In this document: piece after piece, positions 1 through 8,222 of the stretch
Layout: each line of letters begins with the position of its first letter
Position numbering within the stretch: the stretch's first letter is position 1
Assembly (NCBI GenBank): GCA_035697245.1
Contig: DASSDH010000187.1
Span: 1 to 26,629 of the forward strand
Direction of reading: 5' to 3'
Length of the DNA stretch: 26,629 nt
Source of the DNA: JACVRX01 sp035697245
GTDB taxonomy: Bacteria; Actinomycetota; Actinomycetes; Jiangellales; Jiangellaceae
Program-made: the position numbers and the translations under genes
The notes under the pieces: generated by a model
The model's database searches: none
The model's input: the letters and a program-made list of their open reading frames with translations, nothing else
What the model was told of the DNA's origin: nothing

Positions 1-162
1 GCTACTCGGGTTGTACTCATCGGTCAACCCCGGCAGCAGCGAAGACCACCCGACAAAGACCGGATCATCAGCATGCGCCGACCGCTGACCAGCCGGCACC
101 ACCAACCCCACCGCCAGGACCAAGACAGCAACCACACCAACACGCCGCCCCAAACGCATCAT
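1..162 (-). CDS. Secreted protein, N-terminal part only (possibly DUF5995-like)
   Basis: The reverse strand reads 54 codons from ATG at 162 and runs off the left edge of the window, so only the N-terminus is present. It begins Met-Met with basic residues (MMRLGRRVG), then a hydrophobic stretch rich in Val, Leu and Ala, then AGQRSAHADD. This is a classic Sec signal peptide with probable cleavage after AHA at about residue 36. The mature part starts DDPVFVGWSSLLPGLTDEY. That Trp/Leu-Leu-Pro opening recalls secreted actinobacterial DUF5995 proteins, but this is memory of a short motif and is tentative. A GAGGGAG Shine-Dalgarno lies at about 166-172. It suits the second ATG (159) slightly better than the first. 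The role is unknown. Confidence 0.7.
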   Translation of the reverse strand, partial: MMRLGRRVGVVAVLVLAVGLVVPAGQRSAHADDPVFVGWSSLLPGLTDEYNPSS

Positions 163-352
163 CAGCTCCCTCAGCACAAACCCGGCACACAGCCGAGCAA
201 CCGGCTACGCGGAAGGACGACGCCCGTCCGGGGCTGCCCTCACCCCCGCCATCCGAGGGCAGACCCGCTGACCGACAGGGCCCAACCGAGCTGGACCCCC
301 GTTGCTCCTGTTGTCCTGACGGCGGGCGTGGTGGCCTACGGGCGTCGTCCTG

Positions 353-366
353 CGCGAAGTTTCGCG
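353..366. repeat. Short inverted repeat CGCGAA-N2-TTCGCG
   Basis: Perfect 6-base arms flank GT in the 242-base gap between the LuxR gene (stop at 405) and the secreted-protein gene (start at 162). In RNA it could fold as a 5-bp stem with a 4-base loop about 40 bases past the LuxR stop. It could therefore be a weak terminator, or a small operator for the downstream gene. No T tract is present. Nothing else was recognised in this gap. Confidence 0.35.
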
Positions 367-404
367 TACTGGCCGCGCCGGCGGCTAGGGAGCGGCACCC
401 TGAG

Positions 405-3224
405 TTAGTCGGCCGCGGTCCCGGACTTAACCAGCCCGGTCAGCCCGCTGCGTCCCGTGACCTTCGTCTTTGCGACCAGGTTGGCGACGTGCGTCTCGAC
501 CGTGCGGGGTGAGAGCACCAGCCGCTCGGCGATCGCCCCGTTGGTCAGCCCCTCCACGACCAACTGCAGGACGTCCATCTCCCGGCTGGTCACCCCGAAA
601 CCGCGGAGCCGGGCCGGCACCACGGTGTCGCCCCGGCCTTGCCGAGGTACCGGGGCGCCGGCCGTGCGCAGCACCTCCCGGCAACGAGTGGCCAGCCGGT
701 CGTCCCCGCGCCCGACGAACACCGCCAGCGCCTCCCGGGCCCAGCCGATCGGGTCTCCCCAGCTTCCGGGGAGCGCGTCGCCGGCGACCAGCAGCCGGAT
801 CCGGTGCCGCCACCAGGGCCGGGAGCTCATCGCGGCATCGGCGGCGGCGAGCAACTGCTCGGCCTCGGCCGGCCGACCCCGGCGTCCGGCGTCGACCGCG
901 TCGGCGTAGCCGAGCAGCGCGCGGTTCTCCCAGTTCACCCCGGACGGGCGGGCCTCGGCTCGGGCCTGTCCCCCCTCCCGGTCGTCCAGCGTGCGCACCA
1001 GCGCCCACAACCCGTAGGTGGGCGCCGGCGCCGTGGTCGGACTGCGGCGCATGAACTCGATGGCGCGGTCCAGGCATTCGGCCAGCCGGGCCCGGTCGTC
1101 GTCGAGCAGCGCGACGTGCGCGTACACCGCGCCCCAGATGCCGGCGTTGACGTCCAGGTCGTCCGGGGCGAGCTGGCGGGCGTCGGCCACGCAGCGCTCC
1201 ATCGCCGGGGTGTTGCGGCGGTGCGCGTGCGCGGCGGCCTGGAAGAACAGCGCCGTGGCCCGCAGCTGGTCCATCCGCAGCCGGCGGGCGTGCTCAGCGC
1301 TGCGCTCGGCGTGCACCAGCGCGGCGTCCGCGTCCCCGTGCAGCAGGCTCGCAGCCATCTGCACTTCGACCGTGGCCGCCAGGCCCAGCGCGCCGGCGTC
1401 CAAGGCAAGCGCTCGGGCCCGCTCGAGCCGGATCGTAGAGCCGTCCAGCAGCAGGTCCACGGTGCCGAGCTCGTGCAGGGCGGAGACCCGTTCCAGCGGC
1501 AGGTCGTGGTCGATGGCCAACCGCTCGGCGGCTAGGAACGCGTCCCGGGCCGCCCCCAGGTCGGTCACCCGCGCGGCGCGGCCCAGTACCTCCAGCGCCT
1601 GGCAGGCCACCGACCACTGGTTGCGCTCCTCGGCCTTGATGAGCGCCAGCTTGGCGATGCTCTGTGCGTCCTCCGGCTTACCGCGTTCGTGCGCCAACCG
1701 AGCGGCCAACACTCTGGCTCGCGGGTCGTCGGTGTCCGGCAGCTCGGTCAGCCCGGAGGCGGCGACGTCCCACCGGCCGGCTTCGGCCGCCACTTCGGCC
1801 AGCGTCAGTCGGACCCAGGTCTCCCCGCGTGCCAGCAGGTCCTCGCCCAGCGCCAGTGCCCGGTCGGTGTCACCGACATCGGCCAACACCTCGACCAGCA
1901 CCGCCTCCGCCTTCCGGCGCAGCGCCGGCTTGTCCGCGGCCAGGGTCGCCGCGCGGGTCAGCTGGGCGTCCGCCGTGTGCAGCGCGCCGCGGCGGCGGGA
2001 CTGCCTTCCGGCGGAGAGGTACAGCTCGGCGGCGCGGGCGTCCTCCCCTGCCGCCATCCACAGCCCGGCGGCCAGGTCGTAAGCCATCGGCTCGCGCCGC
2101 TCGACGACCGCGGCGGCGGCTCGAGCCAACGCCCGGTGCTCCGGTGGCAGCAGGTCAGTGCGCACCGCGTCGCACGTCAGCGCGTGCCGGAACCGGAACG
2201 TGTCGGTGTCGGTGGCGTCCACCACGACCAGGCCGGTGGCCACCGCGGACCGCAGGCCGGCCAGCACCACCTGCTCGGCCAGTCCGGTGATCTCCAGGAT
2301 CATCCGCCAGTCGAACCGGCGGCCGAGCACTGCGGCGGTCTCCACCACCGAGCGCGCGCTCGGCTCCAGGCCGGCCAGCCGGCTGTGCACAGTGGCGGCG
2401 AACGTGCGCGGCACGTTCGTGGTCAGCGGGCCGGTCAGGGTCCCGTCCGGGGCCAGCGCGCCGACTGCGACCAGCCCGGTGAGCAGCTCCTCGACCAGGA
2501 ACGGCAACCCGTCGGCGTGCTCGATGACGAACACCACCAGCTCCTCCGGCGGAGCCTCCGACAGGCACGAATCCACCACCCCGCGCACGTCCTGCGGGCC
2601 GAGCCGGTCAAGCGGGATGACTTCGGCCTGGCAGGCATGCGCAAGGTCGACCAACCGCTGCGGCGGGTCCAGCTCGTCTCGGGCAGTCGCTACCAGCACC
2701 ACCGGCGAGGTGCTCGCCGCATCGGCCAGGTAACTCAGCACGTCGAGGGTGTCCGGGTCAGCCCAGTGCAGATCCTCCAGCACCAGCATGGAGCCGCTTG
2801 GGCTGGCCAGCGCGGTCACCAGCCGCAGGATCGCCTCGCCCAGGATGACCCTGCCGTGCGGGTCGGACCGGCCCTCGATGCCGGCATCCGGGAGCAGCGC
2901 GGACAGCGCGGGCAGGTACGGTCGCAGGCCGTTCTCCCGAGGCAGCGGACGGCCCCGCAACGCGGCGCTGAGCGCCTCGGCGAGCGGGCGGTACGCCTCG
3001 CCGGACGGCACCGCCCGGCCGGAGAACACGCTGACGCCGGCTCGCCGGGCCACCGCAGTGCCCTCCTGAACCAGCCGCGACTTGCCCACCCCGGCCTCGC
3101 CGTGGACGAGCACCATACGTCCCGTGGTCGTCCTCTCCATGCCTTCCAGCAGACGGCACAGGCGGTCTAACTCACCGCCTCGGCCGACTAGCCTGGACGA
3201 GTACGCCTGCCAGGGTGGGGTCAA
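405..3224 (-). CDS. Large ATP-binding LuxR-family (LAL-type) transcriptional regulator
   Basis: The protein has 939 residues with the three-part layout of LAL/MalT-like regulators. An N-terminal AAA/NTPase module has LVGRGGELDRL at 12-22, Walker A GEAGVGKS at 42-49 and Walker B MLVLEDLHWAD at about 146-156. A long Ala/Leu/Arg-rich helical middle looks like TPR-type repeats. A C-terminal LuxR helix-turn-helix lies at about 877-939 (GVTSREMDVLQLVVEG, then LSPRTVETHVANL). The start is TTG at 3224, preceded by GGGACGG. An in-frame TGA lies about ten codons upstream with no ATG or GTG between, and the conserved LVGR motif must be included, so the rare start is effectively forced. Such proteins bind ATP and an inducer in the cytoplasm and activate transcription. 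The target cannot be told. Its neighbours are not an obvious biosynthetic cluster. Confidence 0.92.
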   Translation of the reverse strand: MTPPWQAYSSRLVGRGGELDRLCRLLEGMERTTTGRMVLVHGEAGVGKSRLVQEGTAVARRAGVSVFSGRAVPSGEAYRPLAEALSAALRGRPLPRENGLRPYLPALSALLPDAGIEGRSDPHGRVILGEAILRLVTALASPSGSMLVLEDLHWADPDTLDVLSYLADAASTSPVVLVATARDELDPPQRLVDLAHACQAEVIPLDRLGPQDVRGVVDSCLSEAPPEELVVFVIEHADGLPFLVEELLTGLVAVGALAPDGTLTGPLTTNVPRTFAATVHSRLAGLEPSARSVVETAAVLGRRFDWRMILEITGLAEQVVLAGLRSAVATGLVVVDATDTDTFRFRHALTCDAVRTDLLPPEHRALARAAAAVVERREPMAYDLAAGLWMAAGEDARAAELYLSAGRQSRRRGALHTADAQLTRAATLAADKPALRRKAEAVLVEVLADVGDTDRALALGEDLLARGETWVRLTLAEVAAEAGRWDVAASGLTELPDTDDPRARVLAARLAHERGKPEDAQSIAKLALIKAEERNQWSVACQALEVLGRAARVTDLGAARDAFLAAERLAIDHDLPLERVSALHELGTVDLLLDGSTIRLERARALALDAGALGLAATVEVQMAASLLHGDADAALVHAERSAEHARRLRMDQLRATALFFQAAAHAHRRNTPAMERCVADARQLAPDDLDVNAGIWGAVYAHVALLDDDRARLAECLDRAIEFMRRSPTTAPAPTYGLWALVRTLDDREGGQARAEARPSGVNWENRALLGYADAVDAGRRGRPAEAEQLLAAADAAMSSRPWWRHRIRLLVAGDALPGSWGDPIGWAREALAVFVGRGDDRLATRCREVLRTAGAPVPRQGRGDTVVPARLRGFGVTSREMDVLQLVVEGLTNGAIAERLVLSPRTVETHVANLVAKTKVTGRSGLTGLVKSGTAAD

Positions 3225-3498
3225 CGGTTCCGTCCCGGTGTCTCCCGCAGCGAATCACGGTGCTACCGCGACACGACTCGCGGGCAGCGCAGCGTAGCGG
3301 CAGACCAAGCTTAGCGGGACCCGGAATCCGGGAATGGACGACAGCTTGCCGCATTGGGTCAAGAGAGTGCTTTCCGCGGCGAACGAATGTGAAGTAGCGT
3401 CTTCCTTCGCGGTCGGGGGCCTCCCCCGTGGCCCCTGGCCGCCGGTCTTTCTGTTCCGGAAGTACAGACGTCGACCACCGTGACAGTAGGGACAGACA

Positions 3499-4044
3499 AT
3501 GGGCAGCATCGCAGTTCACGAGTTCATCAGTCTCGACGGAGTCTTCGAGGACCCGAGATGGACCTCCGACTACGGCTTCGACCCCTCGATGGGCGAGACC
3601 CTGGGCGCGATCACAGGAGCGTCGAAGGCAATCCTGCTGGGGCGTAAGACGTATGAGATGTTCGCGCCGGCCTGGTCGACCCGCACCGTCGAGGACGACC
3701 CCGGCGCACCGTTCTTCAACAACACCCACAAGTACGTCGTCGGCTCAACGGAGCCGAACGTTGACTGGGGCCCTTCCACCCGCCTCGGGCCGTACGACCC
3801 GGACGCGACCCGCACGCTCAAAGACGAGACGGACGGCGTTATCTACATTTCCGGCAGCGGCACCCTGGTCCGCGCGCTGCTCAAGGACAGCCTGGTCGAC
3901 GACCTGCACCTGTTCGTCTACCCGGTCGCACTCGGCCAGGGCAAGCGGCTGTGGGACGACGGTGTCGACCAGACCAAGCTCACGCTGAAGGAGCACGACG
4001 CCTACGACAACGGCGTCGTTCACCTGAACTACGGCCCCGCCTGA
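3499..4044 (+). CDS. Dihydrofolate reductase family protein (RibD C-terminal fold)
   Basis: This 181-residue protein belongs to the stand-alone RibD-C/DHFR-like reductases common in actinobacteria. The N-terminus has the typical EFISLDGVFEDP motif (about 8-19). The middle has LLGRKTYEMFAP, the NADPH-region signature. The C-terminal half has YISGSGTLVRALLKDSLVDD and LHLFVYPVALGQGKRLW, also diagnostic. Substrates of these small paralogues are generally unknown, and true folate or riboflavin function should not be assumed. AGGGA at about 3488-3492 precedes the ATG at good spacing. The gene is divergent from the LuxR regulator across 274 bases, in which I see no clear operator. Its last 16 bases overlap the end of the convergent DUF4287 gene. 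Confidence 0.9.
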   Translation: MGSIAVHEFISLDGVFEDPRWTSDYGFDPSMGETLGAITGASKAILLGRKTYEMFAPAWSTRTVEDDPGAPFFNNTHKYVVGSTEPNVDWGPSTRLGPYDPDATRTLKDETDGVIYISGSGTLVRALLKDSLVDDLHLFVYPVALGQGKRLWDDGVDQTKLTLKEHDAYDNGVVHLNYGPA

Positions 4045-4340
4045 TCCGCCGCGCTGTGCGGTCGGTTCTGCTTTCCGTCGAGCCAGAGTGTGTCGGACTC
4101 GTCGCTGTGCGAGCCGGTTGTTCCTACGTGCTTCGCGTCGATCTTCGCTCCGTTCTTGATGACGTGCACCAGAGCCATGGCATGACCGCGGCCTAGGTCG
4201 TAGTCCTCTTTGAGCCACTCGACGATGGCTCCCGCCTTCGTCGACTCGTCGTAGCCTCGTTGGTGCGCCAGTTCGATGAACTGACGAGGCGTCAGCCCGG
4301 TCTTGTCCTCGATGTTGTCCAGATATGCCTGAAACGACAT
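4029..4340 (-). CDS. DUF4287 domain-containing protein
   Basis: This is a 103-residue soluble protein. The N-terminal half matches the DUF4287 pattern: MSFQAYLDNIEDKTGLTPRQ, then FIELAHQRGYDESTKAG, IVEWLKEDYDLGRGHAMAL and VHVIKNG. A longer reading frame extends to 4412, but ATG 4340 is preceded by a strong GAAGGAAAG Shine-Dalgarno and starts exactly at the family N-terminus, so it is preferred. The last 30 residues are polar and probably disordered. The biochemical function of the family is not known to me. It is convergent with the DHFR-like gene (16-base overlap) and divergent from the NmrA-like gene across 221 bases. Confidence 0.88.
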   Translation of the reverse strand: MSFQAYLDNIEDKTGLTPRQFIELAHQRGYDESTKAGAIVEWLKEDYDLGRGHAMALVHVIKNGAKIDAKHVGTTGSHSDESDTLWLDGKQNRPHSAADQAGP

Positions 4341-4561
4341 GGGCTTTCCTTCCTTGTGCTCGCCCGTGGTCCAGTTCCTGGCGCGACCCGATCGACGGCT
4401 GCTCGAAGGCAAGTCAATCAGGCCACTGTCCTGACCTTGCGCTCTCGTCGCGCTCGACCTCCGCCTCGGCTCGGTGGCCGCAGCCCTTCATGCCGCATCA
4501 TCGCCGGTCCTGTCGCTGGCTTGTCCAGCCATACTTGCCAGGTGCACGCCGGGACGGTGGG

Positions 4562-5437
4562 ATGAGCGCCGGGCCGACCCTGGCGGTCACCGGTTCGACC
4601 GGACGGCTCGGTGGCCGGGTCGCCCGGCTGCTAGCCGCCTCGAACGTGCAGCAGCGCCTCGTCGTCAGGAACCCGGCCCGAGCACCCCGGCTTGATGCCG
4701 CTCAGATCGCGGTCGCTGAGTACGGCGATGCCGGGGGCGGTCGGCGGGCTCTCGACGGCATGCGGACCGTGTTCATGGTGTCCGGATCGGAGACTCCGGA
4801 CCGGGTCGACAAGCACCGCACGTTCGTCGACGCAGCCGCCGCTGCGGGCGTCGAGCAGGTTGTCTATGTCTCGTTCTACGGCGCCGCAGCCGACGCAACC
4901 TTCACCCTCGCCCGCGACCACTGGTCCACCGAGCAGCACATCCGGGCCAGCGGCCTGCGCTGGACTTTCTTGCGGGACAACCTGTACCTGGACTTCTTTC
5001 CGGCCATGGTCGGAGACGACGGCATGATCCGTGGGCCGGCCGGTTCCGGACGAGTCGCCGCCATCGCCCAAGACGACATTGCCGACGTGGCGACTGCCAT
5101 CCTTCGAGAACCCGCCCCGCATGCCGGCCAGACCTACGACCTCACCGGACCGGAGGCTCTCACCCTCGCCGAGGTGGCCGACCAGCTCTCCGGCGCCACC
5201 GAGAGCGTCGTAGGTTACGTCCCCGAGACAGTGGAGGAGGCCTACCGCTCGCGCGCCCACTACGGCGCCCCCGATTGGCAGGTCGACGCCTGGGTAAGCA
5301 CCTACACCGCGATTGCTGCCGGCGAGCTCGAAGGAACGAGCGACGTCGTCGAGCGAGTAGCCGGGCACCCGCCTTTGGGGCTCGCGGAGCTGCTGACGGC
5401 CCGCTTGCATGACCTCAGGCTTGGCTCGCCGCTCTGA
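4562..5437 (+). CDS. NmrA-like NAD(P)-binding atypical short-chain dehydrogenase
   Basis: A 291-residue protein. It opens with a Rossmann dinucleotide motif, TGSTGRLG at 10-17, in the NmrA/QOR2-like form, followed by LVVRNPAR (cofactor discrimination), VVYVSFYG and the hydrophobic LRWTFLRDNLYLDF typical of this group. The C-terminal part contains IAQDDIADVATAIL and a DLTGPEALTLAEVADQLS segment, the usual lid and threonine-glycine-proline region. Members act as NAD(P)H-dependent quinone or azo reductases or as redox sensors, and the exact substrate cannot be told. ATG 4562 lies just upstream of the Rossmann motif, and the 79 in-frame codons before it look non-coding. GGGACGG lies 5' of the start. 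The DUF1801 gene follows after 40 bases on the same strand. Confidence 0.88.
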   Translation: MSAGPTLAVTGSTGRLGGRVARLLAASNVQQRLVVRNPARAPRLDAAQIAVAEYGDAGGGRRALDGMRTVFMVSGSETPDRVDKHRTFVDAAAAAGVEQVVYVSFYGAAADATFTLARDHWSTEQHIRASGLRWTFLRDNLYLDFFPAMVGDDGMIRGPAGSGRVAAIAQDDIADVATAILREPAPHAGQTYDLTGPEALTLAEVADQLSGATESVVGYVPETVEEAYRSRAHYGAPDWQVDAWVSTYTAIAAGELEGTSDVVERVAGHPPLGLAELLTARLHDLRLGSPL

Positions 5438-5477
5438 CACCTGTCCGTGCGGCACACAAGCTGGAAAACTCGGCGCC

Positions 5478-5828
5478 GTGGTGCACAGCCCAGACGTGGA
5501 CGCCTGGTTCGCCGACTTCCAGCATCCACTCAAGGATGCGATGCTCCGGGTCCGCGAGATCATCCTCGAAGAGCCACGGATGGAGGAGTCCATCAAGTGG
5601 AAGACGCCGACCTTCGGCTATCGGGGCAACTTGGCGAGCTTCAACCCTCGGTCGAAGGCGCACGTCAGCCTGCTGTTTCACACCGGAGCATCGATCCCCG
5701 GCGAGCATCGCCGCCTCGAGGGCGGCGGTGACACCGCCCGGTACATGCGCCTGGCTGACCTGACCGAGGTCGAGGCGGCGGCCGATGATCTGCGCCGAGT
5801 CGTCGCAGCCTGGTGCGACCGGCCGTGA
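5478..5828 (+). CDS. DUF1801 (YdhG-like) domain-containing protein
   Basis: The frame gives 116 residues from GTG 5478. The DUF1801 signature is clear: FQHPLKDAMLRVREIIL, then EESIKWKTPTFGYRGN, FNPRSKAHVSLLFHTGA and a C-terminal DDLRRVVAAWCDRP. These are small soluble proteins of uncertain role with a fold related to iron-binding or phosphotransfer-like YdhG proteins. No Shine-Dalgarno is evident. AAAACT lies exactly 7 bases before the GTG, so the start might be leaderless, although the gene also follows the NmrA-like gene closely. GTG 5481 is an alternative. The stop codon overlaps a possible GTG start of the amino-acid oxidase gene in a GTGA arrangement, which suggests translational coupling. 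Confidence 0.82.
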   Translation: MVHSPDVDAWFADFQHPLKDAMLRVREIILEEPRMEESIKWKTPTFGYRGNLASFNPRSKAHVSLLFHTGASIPGEHRRLEGGGDTARYMRLADLTEVEAAADDLRRVVAAWCDRP

Positions 5829-6814
5829 GGACGGCACTGCCCGTGAACCGCTCGGGCACCGACGCAGTAGTCGTCGGAGCGGGCGTCATCGGGTTGACGA
5901 CCGGAGTCTGCCTCGCGGAAGCCGGCTTGACCACGCGCATCGTCACGGCAGCGCCCACCGAGCACACGACGTCTTACGCGGCAGGCGCGATCTGTGGTCC
6001 GGTGTTCGATGAAACCGACGATCCTGCCGGCGCATGGAGCCAGGTCGGGTTCGACGAGTTCACGGCGCTTGCGGCCAATCCACGCACCGGGGTCCGGCTA
6101 CGCGAGAGCGTCTTCGTCTCACCAGTCGGGATGACCGGTCCCCCGCCGATCCTGCGGCCAACCGACGTACGAGCTCTCCGCCCGGACGAGGTGTCCGCAG
6201 GATATGGATCCGGCTTTCTCGCCACCATTCCGTGCGTCGACATGCCGCGGTACTTGAAATATCTCGGCGAGCGGTTCGAAGCGGCGGGTGGAGTCGTCGA
6301 GAGTCAGGAGCTGGCCTCGCTCGCGAATGCCGCCGAGTTGGCGCCGCTGATCGCCAACTGTGCCGGCCTCGGCGCACGCAAGCTGGTACCGGACCTGTCC
6401 GTCCGCCCGATTCGCGGTCAGCACGTGGTGGTCGAGAACCCCGGCATCGACCGGGTGTTCATGGAGCCGCCGTTCGGACCAGCGTGGGCGGGAATCATCC
6501 CGCATGGCGATGTCGTGGTCCTCGGCGGGATCGCCGTCGAGGATGACTGGAACCTCGAGCCGGATCCTGAGGTTGCCGACCAGATCCTCCGCCGCTGTGT
6601 CGCCGTCGAGCCACGACTACGGAACGCCCGCGTCGTCGAACATCGGGTCGGGTTGAGACCCGGCAGGGCGTCGGTGCGGCTGGAACGCGAGGAGATCGAC
6701 GGGGCGGTCGTCGTGCACGACTACGGCCACGGCGGCACCGGGGTGTTGCTGTCCTGGGGGTGCGCCCGGGACGCCGTCAAACTTCTCATGACGGACTCGA
6801 CTCGGCGCCGATGA
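5825..6814 (+). CDS. D-amino-acid oxidase (FAD-dependent, DAO family)
   Basis: A 329-residue protein, close to the usual 330-350 of the family. It has the FAD-binding GAGVIG motif at 18-23, the RxxxRPxR-like VGLRPGR segment with the substrate-carboxylate arginine at about 278, and the C-terminal flavin signature DYGHGGTG near 299-306 followed by LSWGCA. These match eukaryotic-type D-amino-acid oxidases, which oxidise D-amino acids to imino acids with production of hydrogen peroxide. The common GHGGYG tyrosine is threonine here. GTG 5825 overlaps the preceding stop by four bases. GTG 5843, with GAGGACGG upstream, is an alternative start six codons later. Preference for neutral or acidic D-amino acids (glycine/D-alanine versus D-aspartate) cannot be decided by eye. 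Confidence 0.9.
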   Translation: MRTALPVNRSGTDAVVVGAGVIGLTTGVCLAEAGLTTRIVTAAPTEHTTSYAAGAICGPVFDETDDPAGAWSQVGFDEFTALAANPRTGVRLRESVFVSPVGMTGPPPILRPTDVRALRPDEVSAGYGSGFLATIPCVDMPRYLKYLGERFEAAGGVVESQELASLANAAELAPLIANCAGLGARKLVPDLSVRPIRGQHVVVENPGIDRVFMEPPFGPAWAGIIPHGDVVVLGGIAVEDDWNLEPDPEVADQILRRCVAVEPRLRNARVVEHRVGLRPGRASVRLEREEIDGAVVVHDYGHGGTGVLLSWGCARDAVKLLMTDSTRRR

Positions 6815-6889
6815 TGGCGGCGAGGCAATTCTCCGGCGGCTTGGTGCGTTGTGATGGATTGACCGTCCACGAGAAACAGGGATCACGCC

Positions 6890-7411
6890 ATGGGCATCAC
6901 CCGGCTCAACCACGCAGTGCTCTTCGTGCGCGATGTCGAGCGCAGCGTCGCTTTCTACACCGACGTTCTGGGCTTCCGGCGCATCGACATGACGCCCGAG
7001 GGCTTCGCGGGAGCTGCATTCCTGCAAGCGCCGGGCTCGACGAACGACCACGACCTCGGGTTGTTCCAGATCGGTGAGGCTGCTGGTCCGTCGGGAGCCG
7101 GCCGTACCACCGTGGGCCTGTACCACCTTGCGTGGGAGCTCGACACGCTGGCCGAGATGAAGCGACTCGCCGGGTTGCTGGGCCGACACGGCGCGCTCAC
7201 CGGGTCGTCAGACCACGGGACAACCAAGAGCCTCTACGGCCGGGATCCCGACGGCCTGGAGTTCGAGGTGGCCTGGATCGTGCCGGCCGATCGCATCGAC
7301 GACTCCGCACTCGACGCGCGCAAGCGGATCGGGCCGCTAGACCTCGACGGCGAGATCGCACGGTACGGCGCGGACACCCGGGGCGGGGTCGGCATCTCGG
7401 TGCCGATATAA
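6890..7411 (+). CDS. VOC-family protein (glyoxalase / extradiol dioxygenase fold)
   Basis: A 173-residue protein with two beta-alpha-beta-beta-beta modules. The first holds RLNHAVLFVRDVERSVAFY and VLGFRRIDM (His8). The second starts with GLYHLAWE (His79) and ends in YGRDPDGLEFEVAW (Glu126). These three residues sit where the metal ligands of catechol 2,3-dioxygenase-like VOC enzymes lie, so it is probably a metalloenzyme rather than a binding-only drug-resistance protein. The substrate is unknown. AGGGA about ten bases upstream supports the ATG. The 75 bases between it and the oxidase gene contain nothing I can name. A long inverted repeat follows the stop and probably ends transcription. Confidence 0.88.
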   Translation: MGITRLNHAVLFVRDVERSVAFYTDVLGFRRIDMTPEGFAGAAFLQAPGSTNDHDLGLFQIGEAAGPSGAGRTTVGLYHLAWELDTLAEMKRLAGLLGRHGALTGSSDHGTTKSLYGRDPDGLEFEVAWIVPADRIDDSALDARKRIGPLDLDGEIARYGADTRGGVGISVPI

Positions 7412-7450
7412 CTGCGAGGCGCCATCCTGCGCGGACGCAGCCACGGGACC

Positions 7451-7498
7451 CATCACCAGGCTTGTCCGTACTTCACCAGGCCTGCAAGCCTGGTGATG
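7451..7498. terminator. 14-bp perfect inverted repeat between convergent genes, probable bidirectional terminator
   Basis: CATCACCAGGCTTG at 7451-7464 is the exact reverse complement of CAAGCCTGGTGATG at 7485-7498, with a 20-base loop. The loop holds a third copy of the TCACCAGGC core (7473-7481), which can form a tighter 9-bp stem and 6-base loop with 7488-7496. The element lies 40 bases after the VOC stop and 25 bases after the TPM stop (read on the minus strand), the expected place for a shared terminator. There is no T tract, which is common in actinobacteria. Confidence 0.7.
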
Positions 7499-7522
7499 TA
7501 TAGGCAGGCATGGTGAACGTGG

Positions 7523-8197
7523 TCATTCCGGTGCGCTGCGTTGGGAGCTGGCCGTCGAGGTCGCTTGCCGGCGCTGGCGTGACCGGGCATAGGCATACAC
7601 GCCCACCGCAGCGACACCGGCGACGGCCACTATTGGCACCCACCACGGCATGCCATCGGCGCTCGGGTCGGCCTCTCCTGGAGTGATCTTTGGTTCAGGA
7701 ATCGGTTCGCCGTCGAGCGCGGCGGCATAACCTTCAGCCGCGCCGATCGCTGATCCAGCCCAGTCGTGCTCCCGAAGCGGCGGCTCGATCGCTACCGTGG
7801 CGACCTCGGTGAGCTGGTTGTCGGTCAGCGGGTAATCCGGATCAAACGAGTCGCCGAACTCCCGATCGCCGGTCGCAATCGCGAGCAGCGCGTCGTTGAA
7901 CCCGAAGCCGTTGCGGTTGGCCGTCTCGTTCGCCCAGTCCTCGGCGTTCAGGCCAGCGAACGATTCGACGTAGACGACGAACAGCTGGAGCTGGTGATCG
8001 GCATCGAGCTGAGCAAGTGCTGCTTCGACCTCACCGCGCCTGTCACCGAGGGCATCGACCCGGTCGGTGATCTGGGTCTCGATGTCGACGGGATCCTCGG
8101 CGTGGGCGGTCACGGCCCAACCCACCAGCACAATGCCGGCGCCGATAGCCGCAGTGGGACCGACCCACCTCCGCATGGCGACCCTCCGCGACGACAT
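7523..8197 (-). CDS. Secreted/anchored TPM-domain protein
   Basis: A 224-residue protein. Residues 1-33 form a signal peptide (RRW, hydrophobic AIGAGIVLVGWAV, cleavage after AHA). The mature N-terminal domain fits the TPM (Psb32/YgcG) fold: ITDRVDALGDRRGEVEAAL, LFVVYVESFAGLNAEDWANE, then NRNGFGFNDALLAIATGDRE and a conserved acidic helix. A proline-rich linker leads to a single membrane helix (WWVPIVAVAGVAAVGVYAYA) and a short Arg/Ser-rich cytoplasmic tail. TPM proteins act in envelope or photosystem maintenance and some have phosphatase activity. The role here is unknown. ATG 8197 has an AGGAG Shine-Dalgarno 7 bases upstream and is preferred over the longer frame from GTG 8242. A SigF-like promoter match lies just upstream. 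Confidence 0.87.
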   Translation of the reverse strand: MSSRRVAMRRWVGPTAAIGAGIVLVGWAVTAHAEDPVDIETQITDRVDALGDRRGEVEAALAQLDADHQLQLFVVYVESFAGLNAEDWANETANRNGFGFNDALLAIATGDREFGDSFDPDYPLTDNQLTEVATVAIEPPLREHDWAGSAIGAAEGYAAALDGEPIPEPKITPGEADPSADGMPWWVPIVAVAGVAAVGVYAYARSRQRRQATSTASSQRSAPE

Positions 8198-8222
8198 CGT
8201 CGATCTCCTGCGGAGCGTAGAC

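Noticed and set aside
73..408. Open frame of 111 codons on the plus strand at the left end
   Set aside because: It is antisense to a convincing signal-peptide gene on the minus strand and is Arg/Pro/His-rich, typical of a GC-driven shadow frame.
1689..3170. Open frame of 493 codons opposite the LuxR regulator
   Set aside because: No recognisable domain and Gln/Arg/His-rich composition, while the opposite strand encodes an intact LAL regulator with Walker and HTH motifs.
3225..3498. LexA/SOS-type box (CGAAC-N4-GTTCG) between the LuxR and DHFR-like genes
   Set aside because: Only half-sites such as CGAACG occur; no paired GTTCG at correct spacing.
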